Part shown: in pieces, positions 29,837 through 40,944 of the stretch
Layout: each line of letters opens with the position of its first letter
Position numbering within the stretch: position 1 is the first letter of the stretch
NCBI GenBank assembly: GCA_013816485.1
Contig: JACDEI010000027.1
Location: 1 to 64,000, forward strand
Source: Planctomycetota bacterium
GTDB lineage: Bacteria; Planctomycetota; UBA11346
Length of the DNA stretch: 64,000 nt
Direction: 5' to 3'
Made by a program: the position numbers and the translations under genes
The notes under the pieces: generated by a model
Told to the model about the DNA's origin: nothing
Database searches by the model: none
What the model saw: only the letters and a program-made list of their open reading frames with translations

Positions 29837-30808
29837 CTAGGAATGAAGCATGCGCGCCAGGCCATGATAGAGCGGAATGCCAAGTGCGAGATTGAAGGGA
29901 AAGGTGATCCCGAGCGACACACCGAGCGAGAGCGCGTGGTTAGCTCCGGGGTTGGCGATGCGCATGGCCGCGGGTGCCGCGATATAGCTGGCACTGGCGG
30001 CAAGCGTACCCAGCACGGTGGCACCGCCGATGCTCAGGCCCGCAGCATAACCAACGAGAACGCCAAGCACGCCATGCAGCAACGGCAGGAGGATGCCGAA
30101 CGGCAGCAGGAAGCGCCACCGCTCGCGCAGATCGCCCAGACGCGCGGCGGCAACCATGCCGAGTTCGAGCAGGAAGAGGCACAGTACTCCTTTGAATGGA
30201 TCGACGAAGAACGCCTTGACCTCGGTCATGCCTTCCATGCCGGCGGCCCACCCGATCGCCATGCCACCGATCAGCAGCAGGATACTCTTGCTCGCCAGCA
30301 CATGGCCCGCAGCGGCCCACAGGCTGCCACCCGCCGCCGCGCCGCCGGCACGGCGCAGCAGCAGTAACGAGATGACGATGGCAGGCACCTCCATGAGGGC
30401 GAGCAAAGCGGGCATGAAGCCTTCTGCGGGATTGCCGACCTTGGCTAGGAATGCCACGGCAGCGAGAAAGGTGACCGCCGAGGTCGAACCATAATGCGCC
30501 GCCAGTGAGGCGCTGTCCTCACGTGAGAAGCCACCAAACCGCCGCGCGATGGCATAGGTCCAACACGGTACTGCCGCGCCAATGGCCAGGGTCGCCAACG
30601 CTGCCCATCCGACCTGCGCGAAGCTCGTCTGATCAAGCGCCGCTCCGCCCTTCATACCGATCGCCAGCAACAGAAAGATGGCCAGCGTCTGTGATAACGC
30701 CTCGGGGAAGCTCAGATCACTGCGTACGAGCTTGGCCACCACGCCCAAAGCAAAGCTGAGAATGACCGGCGACAGCAGGTTGTGGGCGAGGAGATCAAGG
30801 GGATCCAT
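29837..30808 (-). CDS. SbtA-like sodium-dependent bicarbonate transporter family permease
   Basis: About 10 TM; LLAIGMKGGAAL, HYGSTSAVTFLAAVAFL resemble the SbtA family. Confidence 0.75.
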   Translation of the reverse strand: MDPLDLLAHNLLSPVILSFALGVVAKLVRSDLSFPEALSQTLAIFLLLAIGMKGGAALDQTSFAQVGWAALATLAIGAAVPCWTYAIARRFGGFSREDSASLAAHYGSTSAVTFLAAVAFLAKVGNPAEGFMPALLALMEVPAIVISLLLLRRAGGAAAGGSLWAAAGHVLASKSILLLIGGMAIGWAAGMEGMTEVKAFFVDPFKGVLCLFLLELGMVAAARLGDLRERWRFLLPFGILLPLLHGVLGVLVGYAAGLSIGGATVLGTLAASASYIAAPAAMRIANPGANHALSLGVSLGITFPFNLALGIPLYHGLARMLHS

Positions 30809-30932
30809 GCTGGCGTTTCGTTGGTTGGGCGATCAATCGTGGGTGATGGTCGCACAGTGCTGTTGAATCGCCAGTGGATGACGCGCATCGGCACGCGGGA
30901 TGACGCGTGGACAATGCGTCTGCAACCGCGCG

Positions 30933-31844
30933 CTACATGTAGCCATCGCGGCGCAGTTCTTCGAGGCCACCGCGGCCCTCGTGATCCTGGAGTCGTCCGC
31001 TGCGCTCGGCGATCTCCTTCAGTGCTCCGGATTCCAGTTCGGCGATGACCTCACGCACGGATGTCGAGCGACTGGCGATGGGTTCCTGGCAGGGCCAACA
31101 GCCCAGGCTGCGGTAGCGCGATCCGTCCCCGCGATTGAAGTAGAGCGAGATCAAAGGAATCGACTCCCGCTCGATGTATTCCCAGATGTCGAGTTCGTTC
31201 CAGTCCAGCAGCGGATGGATGCGCACGTGCGTGCCCGGGGCGTAGTCGGTCTTGAACTGGTTCCACAATTCCGGCGGTTGATCGCCGACATCCCATTGGC
31301 TGTGACGATCGCGCGGACTGAAATAGCGCTCTTTGGAACGGCTGCCTTCCTCGTCCGCCCGGGCGCCGACGATCACGCCGTTCCACGGCAGACGATCCTC
31401 TTCGTCACGCCAGTGACCGGTGGCGAGGTCGAGCCGAAAGCGCGGACCGGTTCCATCAAGCGTCTGCTTGAGCGCCGCCGTACGCAGGATGGAACAGCAT
31501 TGCTTGCGTGCCAGACGGCGCGGGTCGCCGTCTGGAAAATCCTCGCGGGTATGGACGTAGGTCCGGCGCTCGGCCAACGCCACGTCGTGGCGACCGACGA
31601 TCATCGTCAGCTTCAGCTCGCGGGCGATCCGATCACGGTACTCCAGCGCTTCAGGGATCTCAAAGCCGGTGTCGATGTGGACCAGGGGAAGCGGCACATG
31701 CCCGAAGAAGGCTTTGCGCGCCAGCCACAGCAACACGGTCGAATCCTTGCCCATCGACCACAGCATGCACAGGCGATCAAAGTGACGGAACGCCTCGCGC
31801 AGGATGTAGACCGACTGGGCTTCCAGTTGTTGGAGTTTATCCAA
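30933..31844 (-). CDS. cysD: Sulfate adenylyltransferase subunit 2-like (CysD family)
   Basis: [19 protein letters not shown]...[53 protein letters not shown]. Confidence 0.88.
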   Translation of the reverse strand: MDKLQQLEAQSVYILREAFRHFDRLCMLWSMGKDSTVLLWLARKAFFGHVPLPLVHIDTGFEIPEALEYRDRIARELKLTMIVGRHDVALAERRTYVHTREDFPDGDPRRLARKQCCSILRTAALKQTLDGTGPRFRLDLATGHWRDEEDRLPWNGVIVGARADEEGSRSKERYFSPRDRHSQWDVGDQPPELWNQFKTDYAPGTHVRIHPLLDWNELDIWEYIERESIPLISLYFNRGDGSRYRSLGCWPCQEPIASRSTSVREVIAELESGALKEIAERSGRLQDHEGRGGLEELRRDGYM

Positions 31845-32958
31845 GGGTGCTGCTCGTCATGTGCGCAGGAATGGAGATGCCACCGGAGCGCAGACGTCCC
31901 AGCCGTTCGTCGAGTTCATCCGCGGACGGCGCGGTGATGGTGAGGTGTCCGACCTTCCGTCCTGGGCGCGGGCGTTTTCCGTAATCATGCCAGTGCACAC
32001 CGGGAACGCGCAACGCCCGAGCCCGCTCGGGCATGGCTCCGATCAGATTCACGACCGCGCTCGCACCGCGTAACGCGGTCGATCCCAGCGGCCAGCCCAG
32101 GATGGCGCGCAGGTGGTTTTCAAACTGGCTGCACTCGGCACCTTCGATGGTCCAATGCCCAGAGTTGTGCACGCGTGGTGCCACTTCATTGATCAGCAGC
32201 CGCTCGCCGACGCGAAAGAATTCCACACACAGTACCCCGATGTAGCCGAGCGCGTCGGCAATGCGGCGTGTGATCGCCTCTGCCTGTACTTGAAGCGCGC
32301 CAGCCGCAGACATCGGTGATGCCATGGCCAGTACACCGTCCACCTGATACGTGCGGACGAGCGGCCAAGCGGAAAATTCGCCATTGGATCCGCGCACGGC
32401 GACCAGCGCCAATTCTTCATCGAAGGGCACGAACCGTTCGACCACCAGGTCGGATGCGGATAGCTCCGTCCACGCCCACGCCGCATCGGCGGCGCTGCGC
32501 ACCACGCATTGGCCGCGACCGTCGTAGCCATCACGGGCGGACTTCACCACCACTGGCAGACCCATATCGGCCAGCGCTCGCCGGTAACTGTTCTCGTCCG
32601 TGGGGAAGGCCACCTTGGGCTGCTCCAGACCCAGACGGGCGAGGAAGCGCCGCTGATCGCCACGGTGTTGCAGGCATTGCAGCGCCTCGGGACCGGGACG
32701 CAGGGGAACGAGCTGCGCCAGTTCCGTCACCGTGGACAACGGCAGGTGTTCACGCTCAAAGGTGGCGACCGTGGCACCGGCGGCCAACCTGCCCACGGCC
32801 CGGTGGTCATTCCACGGCGCGTGAATCGATTCTGCCACCGGTGAGGCCGAAGACTCCGCCTCCGGATCGAGGGTGCGACACTGCACCCCCAGCCGATGTC
32901 CCGCGATCGCCAGCATACGCGCAAGTTGGCCACCACCCAGGATGGCAACCGTGGTCAT
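31837..32958 (-). CDS. purK: 5-(carboxyamino)imidazole ribonucleotide synthase
   Basis: [27 protein letters not shown]-grasp; [30 protein letters not shown]. Confidence 0.96.
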   Translation of the reverse strand: MTTVAILGGGQLARMLAIAGHRLGVQCRTLDPEAESSASPVAESIHAPWNDHRAVGRLAAGATVATFEREHLPLSTVTELAQLVPLRPGPEALQCLQHRGDQRRFLARLGLEQPKVAFPTDENSYRRALADMGLPVVVKSARDGYDGRGQCVVRSAADAAWAWTELSASDLVVERFVPFDEELALVAVRGSNGEFSAWPLVRTYQVDGVLAMASPMSAAGALQVQAEAITRRIADALGYIGVLCVEFFRVGERLLINEVAPRVHNSGHWTIEGAECSQFENHLRAILGWPLGSTALRGASAVVNLIGAMPERARALRVPGVHWHDYGKRPRPGRKVGHLTITAPSADELDERLGRLRSGGISIPAHMTSSTLG

Positions 32959-33509
32959 GCCGGCACCCGCGGATCCGGTTGTGCCAAGACCCGTGCGGTC
33001 TGCTGCGTACGATACCGTTCCCACGCGGCGGCAATCGCCGGGAACGATGGAGCGAGGATGGCCGCCGCCAACAGCGCGGCATTGATCGCTCCCGCGCGAC
33101 CGATCGCCAGCGTTCCTACCGGTACGCCCGCCGGCATCTGCACGATCGACAGCAGGCTGTCGACGCCGCGCAACATCTGGCTTTCGATCGGCACACCCAG
33201 CACGGGCAATGCGGTTCCCGCGGCACACATGCCTGGCAGATGGGCCGCTCCACCCGCGCCGGCGATCACCACGCGCAGCCCGCGTCCCGCCGCTGACGCC
33301 GCGTACTCGCTCAGCAGTGCCGGCGTGCGGTGTGCACTGACCACGCGCACCTCATGGGCGATGCCGAGCGTGGTTAGCGTGTCGGCCGCGTGCTGCATGG
33401 TCTGCCAGTCAGAGGCCGAACCCATGATCACGCCGACCAGCGGCGTTGCGCCGGACTGGTCGCAGGCCAGCGAAAGCGGTGGCTGGTTACTCGGGTATGG
33501 TTCGTTCAT
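32955..33509 (-). CDS. purE: 5-(carboxyamino)imidazole ribonucleotide mutase
   Basis: [41 protein letters not shown] overlap with purK. Confidence 0.96.
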   Translation of the reverse strand: MNEPYPSNQPPLSLACDQSGATPLVGVIMGSASDWQTMQHAADTLTTLGIAHEVRVVSAHRTPALLSEYAASAAGRGLRVVIAGAGGAAHLPGMCAAGTALPVLGVPIESQMLRGVDSLLSIVQMPAGVPVGTLAIGRAGAINAALLAAAILAPSFPAIAAAWERYRTQQTARVLAQPDPRVPA

Positions 33510-33630
33510 GGATACCTAGAGGTGGTCATGATTTCCTCAGGTTGCGGCCAACGTTTTAGCGCTCGCTGCTTGTGTCGGCCAATCAGAAGGCCACACCCAT
33601 CCATCGGCTATGCCGATGAATGGAGGCGCG

Positions 33631-34548
33631 ATGCTCAACCCCGACACTCTGAACTACCACCACCTGCGCTATTTCTGGATGGTGGCGCACGAAGGGACCA
33701 TTGCCCGTGCCTGCGCGCGGCTGCATGTCTCGCAACCGACCGTCAGCGGGCAGTTGCGTGAACTGGAGCGCAACCTTGGGGGGCCGGTGTTCGTGCGCCG
33801 AGGACGCCTGCTCGAAATCACAGCCTTGGGCCGATCACTCCTGCCATTTGCGGACGACATCTTCGCCACTGGCCAGGAAATGGTGCGCTCGCTGGCCGCA
33901 GGCGGAGCGCTTGGCCCGGCAATGCGTCTGACCATCGGCATCAGTGATCACCTGCCCAAGATCGCCGCGTACCGCTTGCTTGAACCAGCGCTTAGCGGTC
34001 CTGAACCGGTGCGGATGATCTGCATTGAGGACCAGCCACGCCGGTTGTTCGCCGAATTGGCAGTGCATGCGCTTGATGTGGTGCTGAGCGACGTGCCGCT
34101 CGACAGCTCGCTCGGCGTACGCGGCTACAACCATCTTTTGGCCGAAAGCGGTATCTCCTTCTTTGCCGCACGCGCGTTGGAGCCGTCCGTCCTGCGCCGC
34201 ACCTTTCCACGCTCGCTGGCGAATGTGCCACTGTTGTTGCCAACCGAGGATTCCCCACTGCGACGGGCACTGGATGACTGGTTGATGCGCAACGACCTGA
34301 CCCCGCGCATTGCCGGAGAATTCGGCGACAGCGCGCTGCTCAAATCCTTTGGTCAGGCCGGCGTCGGCGTCTTCGCCGCGCCAACTGCCATCGCCAACGA
34401 GATCGAACGCCAGTACGAGGTCGCTCAGATCGGCAGCATAGACGAAATTCGTGAGCGCTGGTATGTGGTGTCACTCGAACGTCGCCTCACCAACCCCACG
34501 GTGTTGGCCATCACCCGTGCCGCCCGCCGATCATTCGCAAGTCGCTGA
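33631..34548 (+). CDS. LysR-family transcriptional regulator, NhaR-like
   Basis: LNYHHLRYFWMVAHEGTIARACARLHVSQPTVSGQLRELE; start at ATG after GGAGGCGCG. Confidence 0.9.
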   Translation: MLNPDTLNYHHLRYFWMVAHEGTIARACARLHVSQPTVSGQLRELERNLGGPVFVRRGRLLEITALGRSLLPFADDIFATGQEMVRSLAAGGALGPAMRLTIGISDHLPKIAAYRLLEPALSGPEPVRMICIEDQPRRLFAELAVHALDVVLSDVPLDSSLGVRGYNHLLAESGISFFAARALEPSVLRRTFPRSLANVPLLLPTEDSPLRRALDDWLMRNDLTPRIAGEFGDSALLKSFGQAGVGVFAAPTAIANEIERQYEVAQIGSIDEIRERWYVVSLERRLTNPTVLAITRAARRSFASR

Positions 34549-34623
34549 GCCGCACGCGTGCCGCTCTGGCGCCGGGGTGGCGAACGATGTACCAGAACGT
34601 GGTAGCTCAACCGGTCGCACTTT

Positions 34624-34782
34624 TTAGAAGCTGTCTGGAAAGGCAGGATCTGACATGGAGGACCGGAGGACCGGAGAAAAACCGAGAGGGAAACCCTCTG
34701 TCTTTTCGGCTTTCTGCTTCGCCGTTTTCTTCGGTTCTCCCGTCCGCCATGTGAGAAGTGGTCCTTCCCGACAGCTTCTTAT
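34624..34782. repeat. MITE-like imperfect palindrome, copy 1 (TIR TTAGAAGCTGTC.. / ..GACAGCTTCTTA)
   Basis: TTAGAAGCTGTCTGGAAAGG vs rc of CCTTCCCGACAGCTTCTTAT; inner ACATGGAGGACCGGAGGACCGGAG opposed by GGTTCTCCCGTCCGCCATGT. Confidence 0.85.
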
Positions 34783-34808
34783 CTCTCCACCAACCATAAG
34801 GTGATTCG

Positions 34809-35855
34809 ATGACCCCTGAACGTCTGACCTTGGTTCGCCCTGACGACTGGCACGTGCATCTGCGCGACGGCCACATTCTGAGCAAGGTGCTACCGGACAC
34901 GGCGCGACGTTTTGCGCGCGCCATGGTCATGCCGAATCTCAATCCACCGGTGACCACCACCGAGCATGCGCGGGCCTATCGTGAGAGAATCATGGCGGCA
35001 GTGCCGAGCGGAGCGTCCTTCGCACCATTGATGACGCTTTTTCTCACCGAAGCCACGCAAGCCGATGAGATTGTGCGGGCCAAGGCCAGCGGCTTCGTCC
35101 ATGCCATCAAGTATTATCCGGCAGGTGCGACTACCCACGCCGAGCGCGGGGTGCGTAGCCTACAGAACTGCTACCCCGTGCTTGCCGCCATGGAACGACA
35201 TGATGTGCCACTGCTCATGCACGGTGAGGTAACCGACCCAACGGTGGACATCTTCGATCGCGAGGCGGTGTTCATCGAGCGCCACCTGGCGCCGCTGGTA
35301 CGTGACTTTCCTGGCTTGCGCATGGTGTTGGAGCACATCACGACCCGTACGGCGGTGGATTTCGTCCGTTCGTCGCCGGGCAATGTCGCCGCCACCATCA
35401 CGGCACATCACCTGTTGCTCAACCGCAACGCCATGTTCATCGGCGGCATTCGTCCGCATCACTACTGCTTGCCGGTCTTGAAACGTGAGACCCACCGCTT
35501 GGCGCTGATAGAGGCCGCGACCAGCGGAAGTCCGAAGTTCTTTCTTGGCACTGACAGCGCTCCGCATTCCCGTCGCGCCAAAGAATCGGCCTGTGGCTGC
35601 GCCGGCATGTATACGGCGCATGCCGCCCTCGAATTATACGTCGAGGCGTTTGAGCAGACGGGCGCACTGGATCGGATCGAAGCGTTTGCGAGTTTCCATG
35701 GCGCGGACTTTTACCGACTGCCACGCAACCAAGACACCGTGACATTGGTGAAACGTCCCTGCCCGGTGCCGTCGGAGATCGACCTGGGCGATGACACCCT
35801 GGTGCCTTTCCGCGCTGGCGATCAGGTCGCGTGGGGATTTCCAGAGGTTTGCTGA
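34809..35855 (+). CDS. pyrC: Dihydroorotase
   Basis: [46 protein letters not shown]. Confidence 0.95.
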   Translation: MTPERLTLVRPDDWHVHLRDGHILSKVLPDTARRFARAMVMPNLNPPVTTTEHARAYRERIMAAVPSGASFAPLMTLFLTEATQADEIVRAKASGFVHAIKYYPAGATTHAERGVRSLQNCYPVLAAMERHDVPLLMHGEVTDPTVDIFDREAVFIERHLAPLVRDFPGLRMVLEHITTRTAVDFVRSSPGNVAATITAHHLLLNRNAMFIGGIRPHHYCLPVLKRETHRLALIEAATSGSPKFFLGTDSAPHSRRAKESACGCAGMYTAHAALELYVEAFEQTGALDRIEAFASFHGADFYRLPRNQDTVTLVKRPCPVPSEIDLGDDTLVPFRAGDQVAWGFPEVC

Positions 35856-36014
35856 AGGCAATGCGACGCGGCGGTACTCCGCTGCCGGGATCAGCCAGGA
35901 TTGCCGCTGTGGTCCGGTGTCACGAATGGCACCAACCCGTTAGCTTAGCCGATGCGGCACCAACGATGAGATGGTGAACGCCGGCAGAATCGACTCGCTG
36001 CTCGCTGCTCGCAG

Positions 36015-36593
36015 TCAGAGCCGCGACTGGTCCAGATGCAGATCGATCGACAGATGGCCGTCAGCGACTCCCAGGATGCTCGACTGGTCGCCGAACTGCC
36101 GCGGTGTGGTCGCCTGCGGCGCCTGCATGCGCGGACGGGCGTCGGCTCCGAAGATCGCGCCGAGCACGGCATGGGCCAGGGCACTAGTGAGGTCCTTGGC
36201 TGCCTCCACCGGGTTGAGCGGATGGCCATCGAGATCGACCATCGCCGCCATCGCCGCTCCGACCTGACGCGTCAGTCCACGGCTGAAGCCGATGGTCAGG
36301 CGACCACTACGCACCCCGGCGAACACCACTTCGACCAGCAGCTCATGGCCACCACGTTCGGTGGAGACCGACTCGCTCACCGGCAGACCAGCGATCTGAT
36401 GCACTACCTCGGCTGCGGTGCGGTGGGCGATGGCGCGGTGCTCCAGCGCGGCGTCGACCTGCGCGGCTTGCAATTCACGCCGTCGTTTGGGCGTGGCACG
36501 CCGCACGTGGATCCCACGGGTGACCCGCGGAGGCTTTGAGAGGTCACCAGAACGGGCGGTGGAGATGGTGTTCACGCACATCACTATGCACAT
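36015..36593 (-). CDS. Hypothetical protein, possibly CheC/CheX-like phosphatase domain
   Basis: VEVVFAGVRSGRLTIGFSRGLTRQVGAAMAAM...VEAAKDLTSALAHAVLGAIFG, CheX-like topology; N-terminus uncertain. Confidence 0.45.
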   Translation of the reverse strand: MCIVMCVNTISTARSGDLSKPPRVTRGIHVRRATPKRRRELQAAQVDAALEHRAIAHRTAAEVVHQIAGLPVSESVSTERGGHELLVEVVFAGVRSGRLTIGFSRGLTRQVGAAMAAMVDLDGHPLNPVEAAKDLTSALAHAVLGAIFGADARPRMQAPQATTPRQFGDQSSILGVADGHLSIDLHLDQSRL

Positions 36594-36647
36594 GCCATGC
36601 CTGGGAATGCGATCGCCGCCTGTCAGTACTTAGGGCGGAAATGCACG

Positions 36648-36729
36648 GTCACCTGTCGCCGTCCGGTGACGGGCATTTCAGGAAAACCTGGTTTTCACCG
36701 CATAATCGCCTGTCGCTCACCTGCGACAG
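36648..36729. promoter_or_regulatory. Cluster of small hairpins in the intercistronic region
   Basis: GTCACC..GGTGAC; GAAAACC-T-GGTTTTC 36682-36696; CTGTCGC-TCACCT-GCGACAG 36710-36729. Confidence 0.5.
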
Positions 36730-36750
36730 ACAAACACCGGAGTGCGCCAG

Positions 36751-38079
36751 TCAGCGCAACCCGTACTTGTTGATCAAACGCAGCAGTGCGGTGCGGCTCA
36801 TCTTCAGGATGCGCGCCGCTTCCGAGGTGTTGCCGCGCGAACGCGTCAGCGCGTTGCGGATGGCGGTACGGGCCCAGTCCTCGGCCGCGCGTTCACGCCC
36901 CTGCTTGAAGGCCATCGGCATGGAGCCCATCGGCTGCGGATCGAGGTGTTCGACCGAGATGGTGAGCGGTGCAGACGCCGGGGCACCAGGGTTGCTCACC
37001 GCCGCGCGCGCCAGGGCACGTTCCAGCGCGTTGGCGAGTTCACGGACATTGCCCTGCCACGGCCGCGCAATGAGGTTCGACAAAGCGTTGGCGGTGATGC
37101 TGTGCCGTTCCTGGCCACCGGCCGCACGGATCAGCAACGCGTGGACGATCTGCGGGATGTCCTCCGGGTGTTCCTTGAGCGAGGGCAGGTCCACATGCAG
37201 GACGTGCAGGCGGTAGTAGAGATCCTCGCGGAAGCGGCCTTCACGTACCAGGCCATCGAGCCGCACATTGGTCGCGGCCAACAGGCGCAGATCCGTACGT
37301 TCCGCCGCCTCGGCGCCGACCGGCCAGATCTCGTTCGCTTCGAGCGCACGCAGCAGCTTGGGTTGGAGGTCCAGCGGCAGCGAGTTGATCTCGTCGAGGA
37401 ACAACGTGCCGCCACGCGCCAACGAGAAGCGTCCGCGTTTGCGTCCCTGCGCGCCGGTGAAGGAGCCGGGTTCATGGCCGAACAGTTCGCTCTCGATCAG
37501 GTCGCGTGAGATCGCGCCGCAATTGACCGCGATGAACGGCCCCTGCGAGCGACGGGAACCCTGATGGATGGCGCGGGCCGCCAGTTCCTTGCCGGTGCCG
37601 GTCTCGCCAGCGATCAGCACGGCGGCATCGCTTGTCGCGGCGACATCGATCTCGTTGTAGACCCGCCGCATCGCCGTACCCGAGCCGACCAGACCGCCAC
37701 GACCCGAGGTCGCCGCCTGTCGCAGGCGCTGGACGGTCTCGACCTCGCGCAGATGCAGCAGCAGTTCGTCGGTCTCGAATGGCTTGGTCAGGTAGGCGCG
37801 CGCGCCCAGGCGCATGGCTTCGACCGCCGAACTGATCGAGCCGTAGCCGGTCATGACGATTACTTGCAGGGCCGGCCGGCGCAGACGCGCCTCGCGCAGC
37901 AGCGACAGGCCGTCGAAACCGGGCATGCGCAGATCGGTCACCAACAGGTCGGCCTCGTCGACCGCTTTGAGTCCGGCAGCGCCATCGGGACAACTCGATA
38001 CCTGATGGCCGGCACGTTTGAGCAGTTCGGCCAGCGCTCCGCGCAAGGCGTCATCATCATCGACCAGCACGACCTTCAT
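36751..38079 (-). CDS. Sigma-54-dependent response regulator (NtrC/AtoC family)
   Basis: Receiver VVLVDDDDALRGAL; AAA+ GETGTGKELAARAIH, GSFTGA; Fis-type HTH NTSEAARILKMSRTALLRLI. Confidence 0.95.
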   Translation of the reverse strand: MKVVLVDDDDALRGALAELLKRAGHQVSSCPDGAAGLKAVDEADLLVTDLRMPGFDGLSLLREARLRRPALQVIVMTGYGSISSAVEAMRLGARAYLTKPFETDELLLHLREVETVQRLRQAATSGRGGLVGSGTAMRRVYNEIDVAATSDAAVLIAGETGTGKELAARAIHQGSRRSQGPFIAVNCGAISRDLIESELFGHEPGSFTGAQGRKRGRFSLARGGTLFLDEINSLPLDLQPKLLRALEANEIWPVGAEAAERTDLRLLAATNVRLDGLVREGRFREDLYYRLHVLHVDLPSLKEHPEDIPQIVHALLIRAAGGQERHSITANALSNLIARPWQGNVRELANALERALARAAVSNPGAPASAPLTISVEHLDPQPMGSMPMAFKQGRERAAEDWARTAIRNALTRSRGNTSEAARILKMSRTALLRLINKYGLR

Positions 38080-40859
38080 GTCGCCTCCACCATCATCAGA
38101 GCCGGCAGCACCACGCGGAAGCGGGCACCACCATTGTCCACGTTCTCTGCCGTGAGACGTCCACCATGCGCGACACAGATGCGTCGCGCCACTGACAATC
38201 CGAGACCAGTGCCGTTGACCTTGGTGGTGTAGAAGGGCGTGAACAGCCGTTCCGGCTCCGGTCCCAGTCCAGGACCGTCGTCCTCGACATCGATCTCCAG
38301 GCTCTGGCCACGGACGGCGGCGCGCACGATACAGTGCCGTCCGGCGCTGAGCGCCTGCGAGGCGTTCTCCAACAGGTTGATCAGCACCTCCTGCAACTGG
38401 TCGTTGTCGCCATGCACCGCCGGCAGGTCGTCGGGGACGTTGATGGTGAACTCGATCCCGCGCGCGCGCATACGGCCCTGGAAGAGCGTTGCGACCGTGC
38501 GGATGAGGGCGGTGGCCGGCACGCGTTTGTCGCGGCCCTCACGCTGACGGGCGAATCCGAGCAGGTTGCGCACCGTGCGCGCGATGCGGTCGACCTGTTC
38601 GGCGATCATGTCGAGGTTGGTACGCGCTTCCGGCACCTGCGACAGATCGCTGCGCAACAGGCCGAGCCAAGCTTTGATCGCCGCGAGCGGATTGTTGACC
38701 TCATGTGCCACCACCGCCGCCATGCGACCGACGGTGGCATCGCGCTGGGCAGTGGCGAGCGCCGCCTCCGCACGTTTACGGCTGGAGATGTCAGCCAGCA
38801 TGGCGATCACTCCGGTGATGCGCCCCTCGGGATCGGTGAGCGGTGCGGCGGCCATGTTGAGATCGATGGTGCTGCCATCGCGATGCGTACGCTGGATCTC
38901 GACGTCGGTGAAAATCTCGCCACCCAGGACACGCGCGATGAACATGCGCGCCTCGGACTGCTTGTCGGGCGAGACGATCGGCAACGGCCGGCCGACGACT
39001 TCGGCTTCGCTCCAGCCGAACAGTTTCTCCGCCGCCTGATTCCATACCGCGCCAATACAGCCGCTGATGTCGAGGGTGAAGATCGCCAGCGGCGAGGCCT
39101 TGATCAATGCGCGCAAGGCATCGTGGGCGTGGTGCAGCGATTCTTCGGCCAGCCGGCGGCTGGTGATGTCCATCATCACGCCATGGATGAACTGCGGCCG
39201 GCCAGATTCGTCGCGCACGACCTTGGCTTCGTCGCGCACCCACACGCTGGCGCCATCGCTGGCGAGCAGGCGGTATTCGGCGGCCAGCGGCGCGGCACCG
39301 TCCTTGCAGCGCGCCAGTTCATGCAGCACGCGCACGCGATCCGCCGGGTGCAGGTGGTTGACGAAGAATGCCGGGTTCGAGATCCAGCGCTCGGGATGAA
39401 AACCGGTGAGCGTGGCGATCTGCGGGCTGAGGTACAGCCGGCTGCCAAGATCGTCGGCCGCCGCGACGTACGTGACGATGGGGATCTGTTCGACCAGCGC
39501 GCGGTAACGCGCCTCGGCCTTGAGCAGGTCCTGTTCGACCCGCTGGCGTTCGCTGCGTCCACGCAGCGCCAGCAGTCCATAGGACAGGTTCTGCGCCAAC
39601 TCGCGCAGCAGTTGGACCTCGTCCGCACCGAAGGCGTCGCTTTCCGTGGCGTAGATGGTCAGCGCACCTACCACGCGATCACCGGATTTCAGCGGCAGTG
39701 CGATGCCGGAGGCATAACCGCGTTTGGCCGCCTCCATGCGCCAGTCGCTGAACCGTTCATCCGCCAGAATGTCGCGGGCGATGGCGACCTCACCGCTGCG
39801 GATCGCTGCGCCGGTGGGACCCTCGTCACCGGCTTCGTTGCCCCACGTCAGGTGCACCTCTTCCAGGTAACGATCGCGGTAGCCCGCCTGCGCCAGCGGC
39901 TCGACTGTGCGTTCACCGTCATGGCGGGCCATGCCGATCCAAGCCAAGCGGTAGCCGAGTGCGACCGACAAGCGGCAGACCTCCTCGAACAGTTCGGTCT
40001 CGCTGGTGGCGGATTGCAGCACACGCGAGGTCTCGCTCAGCACCTTAAGCGCGCGGCTCATACGTCGGACATCGTCTTGCAGACGACGACGGTCCGCTTC
40101 ATCGAGCGTGCGGGTGGTCAGGTCATGCAACATCACCACGGTCGAGGCCGTGCGGTGGCCAAGCCCGGAGGTCGGCGCGATGGCGCAGCGCACCACGCGG
40201 ATGGATTCTTTGGTGTGCAAGGTGACGGTGCGTTCGACGGTGCCATCGGCCAGCAGCCGGCTCCACGAACCCGCCGGATTTCCCTGCTCATCAAGCGGCG
40301 GTGGCAGGATCTCATCGAGCAGCCGACCTTCGGCGTCATAACGTTCACGCCCGCATAGCCGCTCGGCTGCGGAGTTGAGAAAGGTCACGTGCCCTTCGCT
40401 GTCGAGCGCAATGACCGCATCGGCGACCACGTCGAGCACGGCGGCAAGGTTCTCCTGCGAACGGCGCGCCTGGCGTTCGAGCTCATGGCCACGCAACGCG
40501 ATGCCGATGGCGGTGCCGAGTTCCTCCTCGCCGGGCGGTTTGATCAGGCAGCCGAACGGCATCGAACTGCGGATGCGCTCCATGGTCGCGTGGTCGTTGC
40601 GCGCGGTCAGGAACACCACCGGCATCGCATGACCCGAATGCAGCAGTTGTTTGGCCGCTTCGACGCCATCCATCGCACCATTGAGCATCACATCCATCAA
40701 CACCAGATCGGGCCGGCGCAGGGCCGCCAGGGACAGGGCCGCTTCGCCGCTCGCGACCGTGCCCATGACGCGATACCCCAGCGCCTTGAGTTGGATCTCG
40801 ACCAGCATCGCGGTGGTCGCATCGTCCTCGACGATCAGGATTTCGGGAGGATTGCGCAT
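38076..40859 (-). CDS. Receiver-PAS-GAF-PAS-PAS sensor histidine kinase
   Basis: ILIVEDDATTAMLVE receiver; PAS/GAF blocks; AAVVAHEVNNPLAAIKAWLGLL; GTGLGLSVARRI. Confidence 0.94.
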   Translation of the reverse strand: MRNPPEILIVEDDATTAMLVEIQLKALGYRVMGTVASGEAALSLAALRRPDLVLMDVMLNGAMDGVEAAKQLLHSGHAMPVVFLTARNDHATMERIRSSMPFGCLIKPPGEEELGTAIGIALRGHELERQARRSQENLAAVLDVVADAVIALDSEGHVTFLNSAAERLCGRERYDAEGRLLDEILPPPLDEQGNPAGSWSRLLADGTVERTVTLHTKESIRVVRCAIAPTSGLGHRTASTVVMLHDLTTRTLDEADRRRLQDDVRRMSRALKVLSETSRVLQSATSETELFEEVCRLSVALGYRLAWIGMARHDGERTVEPLAQAGYRDRYLEEVHLTWGNEAGDEGPTGAAIRSGEVAIARDILADERFSDWRMEAAKRGYASGIALPLKSGDRVVGALTIYATESDAFGADEVQLLRELAQNLSYGLLALRGRSERQRVEQDLLKAEARYRALVEQIPIVTYVAAADDLGSRLYLSPQIATLTGFHPERWISNPAFFVNHLHPADRVRVLHELARCKDGAAPLAAEYRLLASDGASVWVRDEAKVVRDESGRPQFIHGVMMDITSRRLAEESLHHAHDALRALIKASPLAIFTLDISGCIGAVWNQAAEKLFGWSEAEVVGRPLPIVSPDKQSEARMFIARVLGGEIFTDVEIQRTHRDGSTIDLNMAAAPLTDPEGRITGVIAMLADISSRKRAEAALATAQRDATVGRMAAVVAHEVNNPLAAIKAWLGLLRSDLSQVPEARTNLDMIAEQVDRIARTVRNLLGFARQREGRDKRVPATALIRTVATLFQGRMRARGIEFTINVPDDLPAVHGDNDQLQEVLINLLENASQALSAGRHCIVRAAVRGQSLEIDVEDDGPGLGPEPERLFTPFYTTKVNGTGLGLSVARRICVAHGGRLTAENVDNGGARFRVVLPALMMVEAT

Positions 40860-40944
40860 CGGATGTGTAAAGCGTCACCCACCGGAGGGAGGGTCAAGAT
40901 AGCATTTGAGAAGCTGCGTTGTGCTGATGCGGCGCGGGCTGCGC

